64,000 nt of DNA from Methylotenera sp. G11 (GCF_000799735.1 NZ_JUHH01000001.1:1984001-2048000), one strand, 5' to 3'. Positions 26,141 to 35,417 are shown, counted from the first letter of the stretch. Numbers and translations: made by a program. Notes: generated from the sequence alone by a model not told the origin.

Positions 26141-27652
26141 ATGACTACGAAAAATGCTGACATTGGCCTGGTTGGGCTAGCTGTTATGGGTCAGAACCTG
26201 GCCCTGAATATTGCCGATCATGGCTACACCATTGCGGTTTATAACCGTGACCCGAAAAAAATGGTGAATTTCATTGAAGAATGTCAAAAGAATGAGCCAT
26301 CACATGCCAATGTGGTTGGTCATGCGGACTTGGCTTCATTTGTACTGAGTATCAAACGTCCACGTAAAATCATCCTGCTGGTTAAAGCAGGCAGCGCAAC
26401 AGACGTCACTATCAATGCATTGCTGCCATTCCTGGAGCAAGGCGACATCATTATCGACGGCGGCAACGCATTGTGGACAGACACAATCCGTCGTGAAAAA
26501 GAATTATCGGCTAAAGGGATCGAATTCATCGGCTCAGGCGTATCTGGCGGTGAAACCGGTGCCCGTTTCGGCCCAAGCCTGATGCCTTCAGGCACACGTA
26601 AAGCATGGGCAAGCCTGGAGCCGATCTGGCGCGATATCGCAGCTAAAGTAGATCCAGTTACCGGCGCGCCTTTAGAAGGCGGCGCACCTGGCAAGCCAGT
26701 ACAAGGCGGTTTCGCATGTGCTGAGTACATTGGTCCTGACGGTGCCGGCCATTACGTTAAAATGGTACACAACGGTATCGAATACATCGATATGCAATTG
26801 ATCTGTGAAGCTTACTGGCTGATGAGAAACCTGCTGGGCATGGAAGCAGATGAAATCGGTAAAGTATTCGCCGAGTGGAACAAGGGTGAGTTATCAAGCT
26901 TCCTGATCGAAATCACTGCAGATATCCTGCAACAGAAAGACCCAATGGGCCCTGGCTTCCTCGTGGACAAAATCCTGGATACAGCCGGCCAAAAAGGTAC
27001 TGGTCAATGGACAGCTGCCAACGCGCTTGAATTGGGCGCGCCGGCTAACGCGATTGCTGCTGCCGTTTATGCACGTGCACTTTCAAGCCTGAAAGAAGAA
27101 CGCGTAGAAGCCAGCAAAATCCTGAAAGGCCCGGTCATCAAACAGGAAACAGATAAAAAAGCAGTGATCGAAGCGATCAAGAACGCACTGTACTGTTCAA
27201 AAATCTGTGCATACGCACAAGGCTTCCAGTTGATCGACAAAGCACAAGTGGCTTACAACTGGAAACTGAACTTCGGTGAGATCGCTCAGATCTGGCGCGG
27301 TGGTTGTATCATCCGTGCACGCTTCCTGCAAAAAATCACTGACGCTTATGCATTGAACTCACGCCTGAAAAACCTGATGTTGGATCCATACTTCACTAAC
27401 GCGATGAATGATGGCCAAGCCGGCTGGCGTAAAGTGATCGCTTTGGCGGTGACTAACGGTATTCCTGCGCAAGGCTTTGCTGCTGCATTGGCTTACTACG
27501 ATGGTTACCGCAGTGAGCGTTTGCCTGCAAACCTGCTGCAAGGCCAACGTGACTACTTCGGTGCGCACACTTACGAGCGTGTTGACCAGCCACGTGGTCA
27601 GTTCTTCCACCTGGATTGGCCAGAAGCAGGCCGTCCGCAACTTGAAGTTTAA
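26141..27652 (+). CDS. gnd: 6-phosphogluconate dehydrogenase, decarboxylating
   Basis: 503 residues, the long form rather than the short bacterial form. It converts 6-phosphogluconate to ribulose 5-phosphate and CO2 with reduction of NAD(P). The N-terminal Rossmann motif [12 protein letters not shown] and NRDPKK are followed by the substrate motif [21 protein letters not shown], catalytic [12 protein letters not shown], and the helical C-terminal domain with [19 protein letters not shown]. In obligate methylotrophs using the ribulose monophosphate cycle, this enzyme closes the dissimilatory loop that oxidises formaldehyde. AGAAG is placed before the ATG, and a strong terminator follows, so it is a single-gene unit. 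Highly regular codon use suggests strong expression. Confidence 0.95.
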   Translation: MTTKNADIGLVGLAVMGQNLALNIADHGYTIAVYNRDPKKMVNFIEECQKNEPSHANVVGHADLASFVLSIKRPRKIILLVKAGSATDVTINALLPFLEQGDIIIDGGNALWTDTIRREKELSAKGIEFIGSGVSGGETGARFGPSLMPSGTRKAWASLEPIWRDIAAKVDPVTGAPLEGGAPGKPVQGGFACAEYIGPDGAGHYVKMVHNGIEYIDMQLICEAYWLMRNLLGMEADEIGKVFAEWNKGELSSFLIEITADILQQKDPMGPGFLVDKILDTAGQKGTGQWTAANALELGAPANAIAAAVYARALSSLKEERVEASKILKGPVIKQETDKKAVIEAIKNALYCSKICAYAQGFQLIDKAQVAYNWKLNFGEIAQIWRGGCIIRARFLQKITDAYALNSRLKNLMLDPYFTNAMNDGQAGWRKVIALAVTNGIPAQGFAAALAYYDGYRSERLPANLLQGQRDYFGAHTYERVDQPRGQFFHLDWPEAGRPQLEV

Positions 27653-27680
27653 GCAGCAGCTTGAATAACAAGTGGTAAGT

Positions 27681-27707
27681 AAAAAGGGCAGAATTTCTGC
27701 CCTTTTT
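27681..27707 (+). terminator. Terminator of gnd
   Basis: Left arm AAAAAGGGCAGA and right arm TCTGCCCTTTTT, tight loop, followed by T-rich sequence. It is symmetrical enough to work in both directions. Confidence 0.85.
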
Positions 27708-27806
27708 GCTTTTTATAGTTATTTTCTCAAGTAATCCGATGATGTAGCAATTCCGCTTATTCGCACCCCAGGGCACCTTCTCTTGCCACAAGGTGGCAAT
27801 TCACCT

Positions 27807-27918
27807 TGTCATACCAGCGAAGGCTGGTATCCAGACCGCGTTAATACTAGCTTTGTCTTGATAAAACGCCATTCGTGACTGCCATTTTGACTAGATTCCC
27901 GCCTGCGCGGGAATGACG
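27807..27918. repeat. Inverted REP pair (REPIN/BIME-like)
   Basis: A 28-bp unit at 27807-27834 (TGTCATACCAGCGAAGG...) and the related unit in opposite orientation at 27891-27918 frame 56 bp. The second holds ATTCCC-N8-GGGAAT at 27895-27914, the layout of dRS3-type repeats. A related single unit lies at 53835-53854. Confidence 0.65.
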
Positions 27919-28049
27919 GGTTATTTAGTAGATTAGCTATAATTACCTGCGTTGCCAGATTATGTCGTGCACTTTAAATCACTACTGTTGATGTGAGTTT
28001 TGTAGTGGCAGTGTAAAATTCAGCCGGCTTATTTTCTTAGGGCAACAGC

Positions 28050-28448
28050 ATGACGTTTCATATACAAACATTACTGACTCACTGGGCTGTCATGGTGCTC
28101 GCTTTGTGGCTCACAAGCCGCGCGCTCAAGGGCATGTCGTTTTCCGGCATATTGCCGCTGCTGGCATCAGCATTGCTGTTATGTGCCGCCAACATTATCG
28201 TGCGTCCTGCGCTGGCGCTGATACCGCTATCTACCGCATCCTGGGTGCTGGGCATTGTGCTGCTGGTGATTAATGCCTTGCTGGTCATGCTGATTGCATC
28301 GCTGGTTAAGGGGTTTAATCTCTCGGGGGTATGGGCGGCACTGCTTGCCGCTTTGATTATTGCAGTGATTGGAATGCTGCTGGAGATGGTGTTGCCGGGG
28401 AGCAACCCTTCGCTGTTTCATATTCAGCAGTTGATTAACTTTAAGTAG
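28050..28448 (+). CDS. YvlD/Mycobact_4TM-type membrane protein (phage-holin-family fold)
   Basis: 132 residues with four transmembrane segments (about 10-27, 32-55, 60-85, 92-112) and little else. The spacing and motifs (LTSRALKGMSFSG, ANIIVRPAL, NALLVMLIASLVKGF) match the PF04020 family, small inner-membrane proteins of unknown role often annotated as phage holin family. No phage genes are nearby, so a role in lysis is unlikely. Confidence 0.8.
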   Translation: MTFHIQTLLTHWAVMVLALWLTSRALKGMSFSGILPLLASALLLCAANIIVRPALALIPLSTASWVLGIVLLVINALLVMLIASLVKGFNLSGVWAALLAALIIAVIGMLLEMVLPGSNPSLFHIQQLINFK

Positions 28449-28468
28449 ATTATCGGTTTCGCCTGAAT

Positions 28469-28633
28469 GGCGAGTTTCTTTCTTTTGCTTAGCCGTACCC
28501 GTAAAGGGCATGTCCGCCAAGGGCCCGCTCTTTCATCGCGATCTTGGCGCCAAAAGAAACCAAAGAAAAGGCTACCCCGCGCCCGCTTAATTCCTGCGTT
28601 GCTCACCTTCATGGGCGGCAATCGAAACTCGCC
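28469..28633. repeat. Repeat-like non-coding element with 10-bp terminal inverted repeats
   Basis: GGCGAGTTTC (28469-28478) and its exact inverse (28624-28633) enclose 145 bp containing a further internal CTTTTG/CAAAAG pairing. Next to it, 28637-28661 forms a 9-bp hairpin (ACAAGCCAC/GTGGCTTGT). The rest of the 28449-28783 gap has no supported gene. The text resembles a repeat common between genes in proteobacteria. Confidence 0.5.
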
Positions 28634-28783
28634 CTGACAAGCCACATAAAACGTGGCTTGTTGCGGAGCTCAAACAGCCGATTGCCGAATACTCCCATAA
28701 AGCTTGCGCTACTCGGCGCGGCTGAAGGGGCAAGTGGGTAAGTCTCCGTTGCCCTGCAAGATAGGTGTAGCTTACTATATAAA

Positions 28784-28818
28784 AAACCCGGATAAGAATT
28801 TAATCTTTATCCGGGTTT
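28784..28818 (-). terminator. Terminator of the dienelactone hydrolase gene
   Basis: Perfect 12-bp arms AAACCCGGATAA and inverse with an 11-nt loop. On the minus strand the hairpin is followed by TTTATATAG, and it lies about 20 nt past the hydrolase stop. Confidence 0.85.
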
Positions 28819-28839
28819 GTGTTTAATTCACTAACTTAA

Positions 28840-29580
28840 TTACTGGTGCAGCGTTCTGCTGAACAGGTTTAGCGCCAGTTGGTAACCGATCATGGCGGTC
28901 TGCGGGTCGTAGCGTTCGCCTTCGTCGCGCATGAATGCGTGTTGTGCGTTGAATTCATGCCATGTGAATACCATGTTGGCATCGCTGAGTTTTTTGTACA
29001 CTTCTGCGCGGCCTGGTGCCGGGATGTGCGGATCCTGTTTGCCCCAGATCATGAGCAGTTCGCCTGAAATGTCTTGCAGGCGTTCCATGCTGTGCTGGCC
29101 TGGTTTGTTCGGGATGACTTGTGTGTGCAGGTCGGTTGCATAGAAGCAGGCGGTGCCTTTGATTTCCGGTTGCAGTGCGGCGCGGAAAGCCAGGTGGCCG
29201 CCGATACAGAAGCCCATGGCGCCGATGTTGCCGTTATACCATGGCTGTGTTTTTGCAAATGCGATCATGGCGGCATTGTCTGTGTCGTAACCTTGTACGT
29301 CTTTGGCGGCTTTGTCGGCATTGCCTTTGTCGCGGCCTGCATCGTCGTAGCCTAAAACCGTGCCGATCGGGTTCAGTTCGTGGAATACTTCAGGTACCAG
29401 CACTGCGTAACCGTGGCTTGCCATGATTTTGGCTGCACGTTCAATCGGGCCGGTTTGCTGGAAAATCTCAGAGTAAAACAGAATGGTCGGGTATTTGCCG
29501 TTACCAACCGGGCGGTGGATAAAGGTGCGCATCACACCGGTAGGGGTGTTGAGGTCTGCAATGTGGCTTTGAATGTTCAT
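28840..29580 (-). CDS. Dienelactone hydrolase family protein
   Basis: 246 residues from the ATG at 29580; upstream in-frame codons do not match the family. Alpha/beta hydrolase with the cysteine-type triad of dienelactone hydrolases: Cys125 in GFCIGG, Asp183 in GKQDPHIP and His214 in NAQHAF. The family hydrolyses dienelactones in chloroaromatic degradation, but many members act on other carboxylic esters or thioesters, and no aromatic-pathway genes are nearby. It is cytoplasmic, with no signal peptide, in a single-gene unit with a strong terminator. Confidence 0.9.
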   Translation of the reverse strand: MNIQSHIADLNTPTGVMRTFIHRPVGNGKYPTILFYSEIFQQTGPIERAAKIMASHGYAVLVPEVFHELNPIGTVLGYDDAGRDKGNADKAAKDVQGYDTDNAAMIAFAKTQPWYNGNIGAMGFCIGGHLAFRAALQPEIKGTACFYATDLHTQVIPNKPGQHSMERLQDISGELLMIWGKQDPHIPAPGRAEVYKKLSDANMVFTWHEFNAQHAFMRDEGERYDPQTAMIGYQLALNLFSRTLHQ

Positions 29581-29611
29581 GATCAGGTTTCCGGATTGTG
29601 TTTCAAATAAA

Positions 29612-29754
29612 GGAAATACGGAATAAGTGCCTACGCGAGCAAATTGCTGCGTTGCGCGGTACTCGCAACCTCGCTGTATACCACATACTACCTCGGTTAC
29701 TGCGTGCCGTGCACCTTGCACTTTATCTCGTTCGGCGACTTATTCCGTGTTTCC
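29612..29754. repeat. 143-bp element with imperfect terminal inverted repeats
   Basis: GGAAATACGGAATAAGT at 29612-29628 pairs with ACTTATTCCGTGTTTCC at 29738-29754 (one mismatch). The interior (CTCGCAACCTCGCTGTA and similar text) is open in one frame and so mimics a coding sequence. A comparable but shorter element lies at 53678-53757. The rest of 29755-29970 shows nothing recognisable and no thiamine riboswitch. Confidence 0.55.
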
Positions 29755-29970
29755 TAAACAAAATTTTCGATATTGTACAACGAGGTACGTGCTTTTTGGC
29801 TGATATGCGGCGGTGCGCTCAAATAATCTATATAAGGTTTGCTAAGACCCATGTTAATTTCGTAAAATGTTGTTTTGAAATCTGTTTCTATGTCATTGCG
29901 CTTTCACATCGCTGCATTATGGTTTGAAGTCGCATTGCATATACTCTTGGCTTAATTCAGTACATACATC

Positions 29971-30174
29971 ATGCTAATCACGATCAATGGTAAACCCCGC
30001 AGTTTTGATGCTGCCAGTCTCTCTGTAGCCGGGCTCGTTCAGCAGCTGGAGCTGGTCGGCAAACGCCTGGCGATAGAGCGCAACGGCGAAATCGTGCCAC
30101 GCAGCCAGTTTGAAGCCACACAGCTGGCGGAGGGCGATAAATTGGAAATCGTTGGCGCGGTCGGCGGCGGCTAA
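29971..30174 (+). CDS. thiS: Sulfur carrier protein ThiS
   Basis: 67 residues with a ubiquitin-like fold. It ends in VGAVGGG; the family needs a terminal Gly-Gly, which ThiF adenylates and converts to a thiocarboxylate that supplies sulfur for the thiazole of thiamine. The N-terminal MLITINGKPRSF and the GDKLEIVGAVGGG ending are typical. It is followed 45 nt later by thiG, its direct partner. Confidence 0.93.
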   Translation: MLITINGKPRSFDAASLSVAGLVQQLELVGKRLAIERNGEIVPRSQFEATQLAEGDKLEIVGAVGGG

Positions 30175-30219
30175 ATAGATCCCAGTATTCATTACAGTTG
30201 CAAAGCAAAGGAATCACAA

Positions 30220-31002
30220 TTGTCAGATTTATTAAAAATCGCAGATAAAACCTACAAGTCACGTTTGCTGGTGGGTACCGGTAAATATAAGGACTTTAAC
30301 GAAACGCGCGCGGCCATCGATGCCAGTGGCGCGGAAATCATCACGGTAGCTATCCGCCGCACGAATATCGGCCAGAACGCCGGTGAACCGTCCCTGCTGG
30401 ACTTTTTGCCGCCGGAGGAATTCACCTACCTGCCTAATACTGCGGGCTGTTACTCAGCCGATGATGCAGTGCGCACTTTGCGCCTGGCACGTGAGCTGCT
30501 GGATGGGCATAAACTGGTTAAACTGGAAGTGCTGGGTGATCCGAACACCTTGTACCCGAATATGACCGAAACGCTTGCTGCCGCCAGAACATTGGTGAAA
30601 GATGGTTTTGATGTCATGGTGTATTGTTCCGATGACCCGATCATTGCCAAGCAGCTGGAAGAAATCGGCTGTGTTGCCGTCATGCCTTTGGCTTCCCTGA
30701 TCGGCTCCGGCATGGGTATCCTGAATCCATGGAATTTACAGATCATCATCGAGAATGCCAAAGTGCCGGTGCTGGTAGATGCCGGTGTCGGTACGGCATC
30801 AGATGCGGCGATCGCGATGGAGCTGGGCTGCCAGGGCATACTGATGAATACGGCAATTGCAGCGGCAGGCAACCCTGTGCTGATGGCCGGTGCGATGAAG
30901 AAAGCGGTTGAGGCTGGTCGTGAGGCCTACCTGGCCGGACGCATGCCTAAAAAACTGTATTCTGCGAGCCCAAGCTCGCCGACAACAGGCATGATCGGCT
31001 AG
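30220..31002 (+). CDS. thiG: Thiazole synthase ThiG, TTG start
   Basis: 260 residues. It condenses deoxyxylulose 5-phosphate, dehydroglycine and the ThiS thiocarboxylate to the thiamine thiazole. It is a TIM barrel with the Schiff-base lysine at about 101 (KLEVLGD) and [18 protein letters not shown] and NTAIA motifs. The family N-terminus (SDLLKIADK...[10 protein letters not shown]) begins at a TTG preceded by AAAGGAA, and there is no nearby ATG, so I accept the TTG start. thiS-thiG-apaG-mltA are on one strand with short gaps and may be one operon. Confidence 0.93.
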   Translation: MSDLLKIADKTYKSRLLVGTGKYKDFNETRAAIDASGAEIITVAIRRTNIGQNAGEPSLLDFLPPEEFTYLPNTAGCYSADDAVRTLRLARELLDGHKLVKLEVLGDPNTLYPNMTETLAAARTLVKDGFDVMVYCSDDPIIAKQLEEIGCVAVMPLASLIGSGMGILNPWNLQIIIENAKVPVLVDAGVGTASDAAIAMELGCQGILMNTAIAAAGNPVLMAGAMKKAVEAGREAYLAGRMPKKLYSASPSSPTTGMIG

Positions 31003-31015
31003 TGGCGGTTCAGGG

Positions 31016-31399
31016 ATGAGTCACATGAACAATTACGAGTGTATGGTCAAAGTCGAGGTTTCCTTTTTGCCGGAGCAGTCCGATATTGAGCATAACCGCT
31101 ACGCGTTCGCATACCATGTGACGATTACCAACACGGGTAATGTCGCTGCACAGTTGATCAGCCGGCACTGGATCATCGCCGAGGCAAGCGGTGAACAGCA
31201 GGAGGTCAGGGGGTTGGGTGTCGTAGGCGCACAGCCGCTGCTTAACCCGGGCGAGAGCTATGCGTACTCCAGCGGCACTGTGATCAAGACACCGATGGGT
31301 GAAATGTACGGTACCTACCAGATGGTGGCTGAAGATGGCACCAAGTTCGATGCCGTTATCCCGACTTTTCAATTGAATATGCCCAGGGTGCTGCATTAG
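31016..31399 (+). CDS. apaG: ApaG domain protein
   Basis: 127 residues. ApaG proteins have a fibronectin-like beta-sandwich; they are linked to Co/Mg resistance and diadenosine tetraphosphate turnover, with no firm biochemical role. The conserved stretches are YAFAYHVTITNTGN, AQLISRHWII, EVRGLGVVGAQPLLNPGESYAYSSG and TPMGEMYGTYQMV. The ATG at 31025 is an alternative start: GGGATGA would be its ribosome-binding site. Only 14 nt separate it from thiG. Confidence 0.92.
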   Translation: MSHMNNYECMVKVEVSFLPEQSDIEHNRYAFAYHVTITNTGNVAAQLISRHWIIAEASGEQQEVRGLGVVGAQPLLNPGESYAYSSGTVIKTPMGEMYGTYQMVAEDGTKFDAVIPTFQLNMPRVLH

Positions 31400-31428
31400 G
31401 TTCAGTTGCTGGAAAAGCGAATAAAAAT

Positions 31429-32724
31429 ATGAAAAAAATTACGCATGGCGCCATATTGATATTATTAAGCCTGCTGGCCGCAGGCTGCGCCGGCAAGGTG
31501 GTAAAGCCGGTAACGCCGCCTGCCCCACCAAAAGCGCAGTGTGAATGTCCGGTCGAAAAACCGCCGGTGCAGATCCCGGAAGCCAGCAAACCCGTCGAAA
31601 TCAAACCGCCTGAAGCCAAAGTAGCTGAATATAGCCTGCTGAAGACGGCGCAATGGGATGACATTGATGGTTTGCAGCTTGATAACCTGAGCCAGGCGTG
31701 GCCAGCCTGGATGCAAAGCTGCTCTACGCTGATCAATAAACCTGCCTGGAAGAATGTGTGTACCGCAGCGAATCAGCTTAATGAGCAGACGGGCAGAAAG
31801 CCGTCATCCGATGCAATACAGGCTTATTTCAAAGAGTATTTTTCCGTTTATAAAACGACTAATGTGGATGGCAGCGATAGCGGGATGATTACCGGTTATT
31901 ACCAGCCCATACTGAAAGGCAGCCGTACCAAGTCCGCGCAATATCCCAACCCGTTGTATGCGGCACCTGGTGACCTGATCACGGTCGAGCTTGATAGCTT
32001 GTTCCCGGAGTTGAAATTCAAGCGCGTGCGCGGCAGGCTGGTTGGCAATAAGCTGGTGCCTTATTACAACCGTGCAGAAATCGAGACCGATGCTTCGCCG
32101 TTGAAAGGGCGCGAGTTTCTCTATATTGATGACATCATAGATGTGTTCTTTCTGCAGATACAAGGCTCAGGCCTGGTGCAGCTGGATAATGGCGAACAGG
32201 TGCATGTCGGCTATGCGGACCAGAATGGGCATCAGTATAATTCGATAGGCCGTCTGCTGGTTGAGCGTGGTGAGATGACCCTGGCGCAGGCTTCGATGCA
32301 GGGCATCAAGAACTGGGCGCGCAATAACCTGGCAAAACTGAGGGAACTGCTCAATAATAATCCTAGCTATGTATTTTTCAGGGAGTTGCCTGCCGGGCTG
32401 CCTGGGCCGCTGGGCGCACTGGGCGTGCCGATTATGGGTGAGCGCAGCGTTGCCGTAGACCCTAAATTCGTACCGCTGGGTGCGCCGGTGTTCTTATCTA
32501 CCACTGAACCCAATAGCAGCAAACCGCTTAAACGCATGATGATGGCGCAGGATACCGGCGGTGCAATCAAGGGCGGCGTTCGTGCGGATTTCTTCTGGGG
32601 AGCCGGGCCCGATGCCGGCGCCAAAGCCGGTGCCATGAAGCAGTCGGGCAAGATCTGGGTATTGTTGCCTAAGGACTTCATCATTAACGGAGCTAATGGC
32701 CTGCAAAACCAGGTTAGGAAGTAA
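31429..32724 (+). CDS. mltA: Membrane-bound lytic murein transglycosylase A
   Basis: 431 residues. An outer-membrane lipoprotein (lipobox AAGC) that cleaves peptidoglycan glycan strands, leaving 1,6-anhydro-muramic ends. A Pro/Lys/Glu-rich linker to about residue 65 is followed by the MltA domain (about 90-310; TGYYQP, YPNPLYA, FFLQIQGSGLV) and the 3D domain (about 325-420), with the active-site Asp in MAQDTGGAIKG. It is the last gene of the thiS-thiG-apaG-mltA run and ends at a strong hairpin shared with pqqA. Confidence 0.93.
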   Translation: MKKITHGAILILLSLLAAGCAGKVVKPVTPPAPPKAQCECPVEKPPVQIPEASKPVEIKPPEAKVAEYSLLKTAQWDDIDGLQLDNLSQAWPAWMQSCSTLINKPAWKNVCTAANQLNEQTGRKPSSDAIQAYFKEYFSVYKTTNVDGSDSGMITGYYQPILKGSRTKSAQYPNPLYAAPGDLITVELDSLFPELKFKRVRGRLVGNKLVPYYNRAEIETDASPLKGREFLYIDDIIDVFFLQIQGSGLVQLDNGEQVHVGYADQNGHQYNSIGRLLVERGEMTLAQASMQGIKNWARNNLAKLRELLNNNPSYVFFRELPAGLPGPLGALGVPIMGERSVAVDPKFVPLGAPVFLSTTEPNSSKPLKRMMMAQDTGGAIKGGVRADFFWGAGPDAGAKAGAMKQSGKIWVLLPKDFIINGANGLQNQVRK

Positions 32725-32764
32725 ACCCGGTTAGATTCAGCAACGCCTTCAATACAGGCAATAA

Positions 32765-32788
32765 AAAAGGGTGCCTGGGCACCCTTTT
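32765..32788. terminator. Bidirectional terminator between mltA and pqqA
   Basis: AAAAGGGTGCC and GGCACCCTTTT pair over a 2-nt loop with A/T tracts on both sides. It serves mltA on the plus strand and pqqA on the minus strand. Confidence 0.85.
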
Positions 32789-32808
32789 ACATGACACGCA
32801 GGAACAAA

Positions 32809-32880
32809 TTACTTGTTCATTACGTACATTGTAACTTCGAAACCGAAACGCATTTCAGTAGCAGCTGGTTTTGTCCACAT
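32809..32880 (-). CDS. pqqA: PqqA, precursor peptide of pyrroloquinoline quinone
   Basis: A 23-residue peptide, [10 protein letters not shown] followed by [13 protein letters not shown]. It has the defining Glu15-x3-Tyr19 pair, whose side chains are cross-linked by PqqE to become PQQ, and the FEVTMY core shared by methylotroph PqqA peptides. AGGAG precedes the ATG. PQQ is the cofactor of methanol dehydrogenase in the periplasm. Only pqqA is here: the downstream terminator ends the transcript about 20-45 nt later, so pqqBCDE must be elsewhere. A solitary or extra pqqA copy would allow much more precursor than enzyme to be made. Confidence 0.95.
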   Translation of the reverse strand: MWTKPAATEMRFGFEVTMYVMNK

Positions 32881-33125
32881 AGTAATTTCTCCTTTTTGAT
32901 AAATTCGTAGCGCTAGCGCTTAACAGCATTTGCCTTACGTGAGACACATCATAAGCCTTGCCATAAAATGCAACATGACATGAGTCATTAAAACGCCCTA
33001 ATGATAATCATGAGAACCGCCTGTGCTTGATTTCCAGCCTTTACTTTACCCGCGGTTTCCTGTCGGGGCTTGCATTCCCGGCATGATCGGACAAAAGCGG
33101 CATTGCTTGGTTGAATGGGTCTGGA

Positions 33126-35414
33126 TCAGTCAGCATTCCTGATGCGTTTGATCAGTTTTTTGATGCCTTTGCGGCCGTATTTGCGTTTGAATGCCACTTT
33201 GAAATCGTATAGATAAAAAGCCAGCCTGATCCTAAAGCTGATTTTCCTGCTCATATTCGCCAGGTACAGACCCAGGAAGCGTTCGCGGCCAGCCCAATGC
33301 AGTTTGTTGCAGATGCGGGTCAGGTCGGAGACGCGCTGGCTGAGCGGGGTCGAGTATGAGTAGAAGCGTGCACGTGCCGTGTCTATCAGTGAGAAATGCA
33401 GCTGTTTGCCTGCGTCTGCCCGAACCAGGATGTTGCCGCCGGATAGATCCCTGAAAAACGTGCCGCGATGATGCATCTTGAATAGATATTGCGCAAGCTG
33501 GGCATATGTTTCCTCTGCGCTCACAGTGATGTTTTTGGCCGCGATATGGAAGTCTTTATTGCCTTTGGCAAAATGTATGAACATTTCGCCCACGGAGCAG
33601 TCTGCGGTCACGTAATCACAGATGTAGAAGTTCTGCTTGAGTGTGGCGTCCTGCTCTTTTTCAAAGAAAGCGACCGGCTGTGCCGAATCTATGCCGCGTC
33701 TTAACAGTTCTACAGCGCCGTTCCAGCTGCGTTTTGCTTTGCTGGGTTTGAAGCGGTCGAAAAACTGCTTGTGCGGGTACATTTTTACCGGTTGCTTGAC
33801 CGTGATTTTCCGCGTGGTTTCCTGTGCCGGGTTTTCCGTTGCGGTACGCGGGTCCGGCAATGCCCAGATGGCATTGCGCGCATGGCGCAAGGCATCGTTC
33901 TTGTGCGGGCTGCTCAAGTGTTGCGGGTTGAGCTCCTTAGCCAGCAACGCCGCTTCTTCTGCATCTTTTGCCAGTATCATGCCGAACCAGCCGTCCTGGT
34001 GATACGGGTAGTAACGCAAGCCGGGAATGTAAGCGTGGATTGCCAGGTTTCCGGCAAGGCGGCTGCCTGGTTTGGCGGTCATGGTGTGGCTGATTGGCCA
34101 GCGCAGGTAGATCGGGCTTTCATTGATAATGTGCGGGGCGTCGGCAAGCAGCTCGCCGTCACGACTGATGATTTCGGCCTGCCGCAGGTCGCTTGCATGG
34201 TAGATGTCGTCCAGTAAAGCGACTTTGCCATTGATGGTCCATGCGGCGTGAATATGATGCTGTGCCGTCTGGAAGTGGTGAATCTCAAGGCCACAGGCAG
34301 TCGCGATGGCGGCTTTGTAATTTGCACCCTGCACGATGCCTGCAACGGTCTGCATGGCATAAAAACTGGGATGGCGCCTGAACTGGCTTCTATCGCCATC
34401 TACACTTGCATAATGCGTGACGCGTTCCAGCGCCGGGTATTCTGCATCGCTTAAGCCATCATTGATCAGACCTTCGCGGTGGCAGATCATCGCCCCCCAG
34501 AACACCTGGTCAAGTGCGCCGGAAGCAGCGTTCAGCACCATGTAGCGTGCAAGGTAGTCGGCCTGTTTCTGTTCACCATCTGGCAGCAGGCGCTCTATGC
34601 GGTAAATTGCCCAGAATGCTACTGGAGATATAAAGCGTGCAATGCCAAAATCAGTACTGATCTTTCTAAGCAGCCGTGCTTTTTTAACCAGGTTGAATTT
34701 CAGTCTGGTTGCCCAGCGGTATTTGAAAATACGATGATCAAAACGCTCAGGCTCAGAAACGCGCTCGCTGAACAAATTATTGGTATGGATATCCGGTAAT
34801 TGGTTTCTGGCTTTGAGCATGCTCAGTATGCCGATATTGTAGATCGGTTCGAAGTCTGTCACGTTGGGGCCGGCCAGCGTGATGCCGCGTTGCCTGATTT
34901 CCTGATAGGCAATATCCCAAGCCTGCATAAAGCCATCTACGCTGTAACCCGCCCAGCGCTTTCTGTTGATGGTCGCGCCGATCTCAACACGCAGGATCCG
35001 GCTGCCGAAACGCTCAAGCACTGCATGCACGAATGTGCGCCAGAGTGCCTGTTCAGCGGCATCCCCCATGTTTCTGGCATTGCTGAAAGGCTGCACCAGA
35101 TGCAGCGTGACCTGGAATCTGTCATCCAGCAGGCGCTGCAGAAAGCGCGCATTAAAGCTCTGCAGGTCGCCATAGCTGAAGTCCAGGCGCACCTGATGAA
35201 TGCCTAGCTGCTGCAATTGGCTGATCACGTAGTCATCCATGGCGGCATCTTCGGCAGAGGCTATGCATATGCCTATGAAATCGGCAGGTACCGGATGTTC
35301 AGGCGGCGGCAGGTGGCCGCGCCTGACATAAAGCCTGCCGCACATGATATACGCAAGACCTTTGCGTATGATGGGCCAGCTCAGCATGCTTGGTTGCTTT
35401 TTATTCATGTGCAT
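33126..35414 (-). CDS. Fusion of glycosidase-like domain and lipopolysaccharide-kinase-like domain
   Basis: 762 residues from the ATG at 35414; ATG 35408 and TTG 35417 are alternatives. Residues about 45-400 look like a TIM-barrel glycosidase of the GH39-like kind (VEIGATINRKRWAGYS, LAGPNVTDFEP, LPDIHTNNLFSERVSEPERFD). Residues about 540-760 resemble the WaaP/InaA LPS kinase family: HHRGTFFRDLSGGNILV with the catalytic Asp near 656, then SLIDTARARFY as the metal-binding loop. The tail is strongly basic. There is no signal peptide, so at least the kinase works in the cytoplasm, probably at the membrane on lipid A core or another glycan. It begins within 3 nt of the stop of the LTA-synthase-like gene, so the two are coupled. 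The pairing of domains is read from the sequence; the substrate is unknown. Confidence 0.8.
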   Translation of the reverse strand: MHMNKKQPSMLSWPIIRKGLAYIMCGRLYVRRGHLPPPEHPVPADFIGICIASAEDAAMDDYVISQLQQLGIHQVRLDFSYGDLQSFNARFLQRLLDDRFQVTLHLVQPFSNARNMGDAAEQALWRTFVHAVLERFGSRILRVEIGATINRKRWAGYSVDGFMQAWDIAYQEIRQRGITLAGPNVTDFEPIYNIGILSMLKARNQLPDIHTNNLFSERVSEPERFDHRIFKYRWATRLKFNLVKKARLLRKISTDFGIARFISPVAFWAIYRIERLLPDGEQKQADYLARYMVLNAASGALDQVFWGAMICHREGLINDGLSDAEYPALERVTHYASVDGDRSQFRRHPSFYAMQTVAGIVQGANYKAAIATACGLEIHHFQTAQHHIHAAWTINGKVALLDDIYHASDLRQAEIISRDGELLADAPHIINESPIYLRWPISHTMTAKPGSRLAGNLAIHAYIPGLRYYPYHQDGWFGMILAKDAEEAALLAKELNPQHLSSPHKNDALRHARNAIWALPDPRTATENPAQETTRKITVKQPVKMYPHKQFFDRFKPSKAKRSWNGAVELLRRGIDSAQPVAFFEKEQDATLKQNFYICDYVTADCSVGEMFIHFAKGNKDFHIAAKNITVSAEETYAQLAQYLFKMHHRGTFFRDLSGGNILVRADAGKQLHFSLIDTARARFYSYSTPLSQRVSDLTRICNKLHWAGRERFLGLYLANMSRKISFRIRLAFYLYDFKVAFKRKYGRKGIKKLIKRIRNAD

Positions 35415-35417
35415 CAA

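Noticed and set aside
29598-29927. 109-codon open frame upstream of thiS
   Set aside because: It runs through the 143-bp inverted-repeat element and has no ribosome-binding site or protein-like pattern.
29755-29970. TPP riboswitch before thiS
   Set aside because: No CUGAGA-type THI box or paired helices could be found in the gap.
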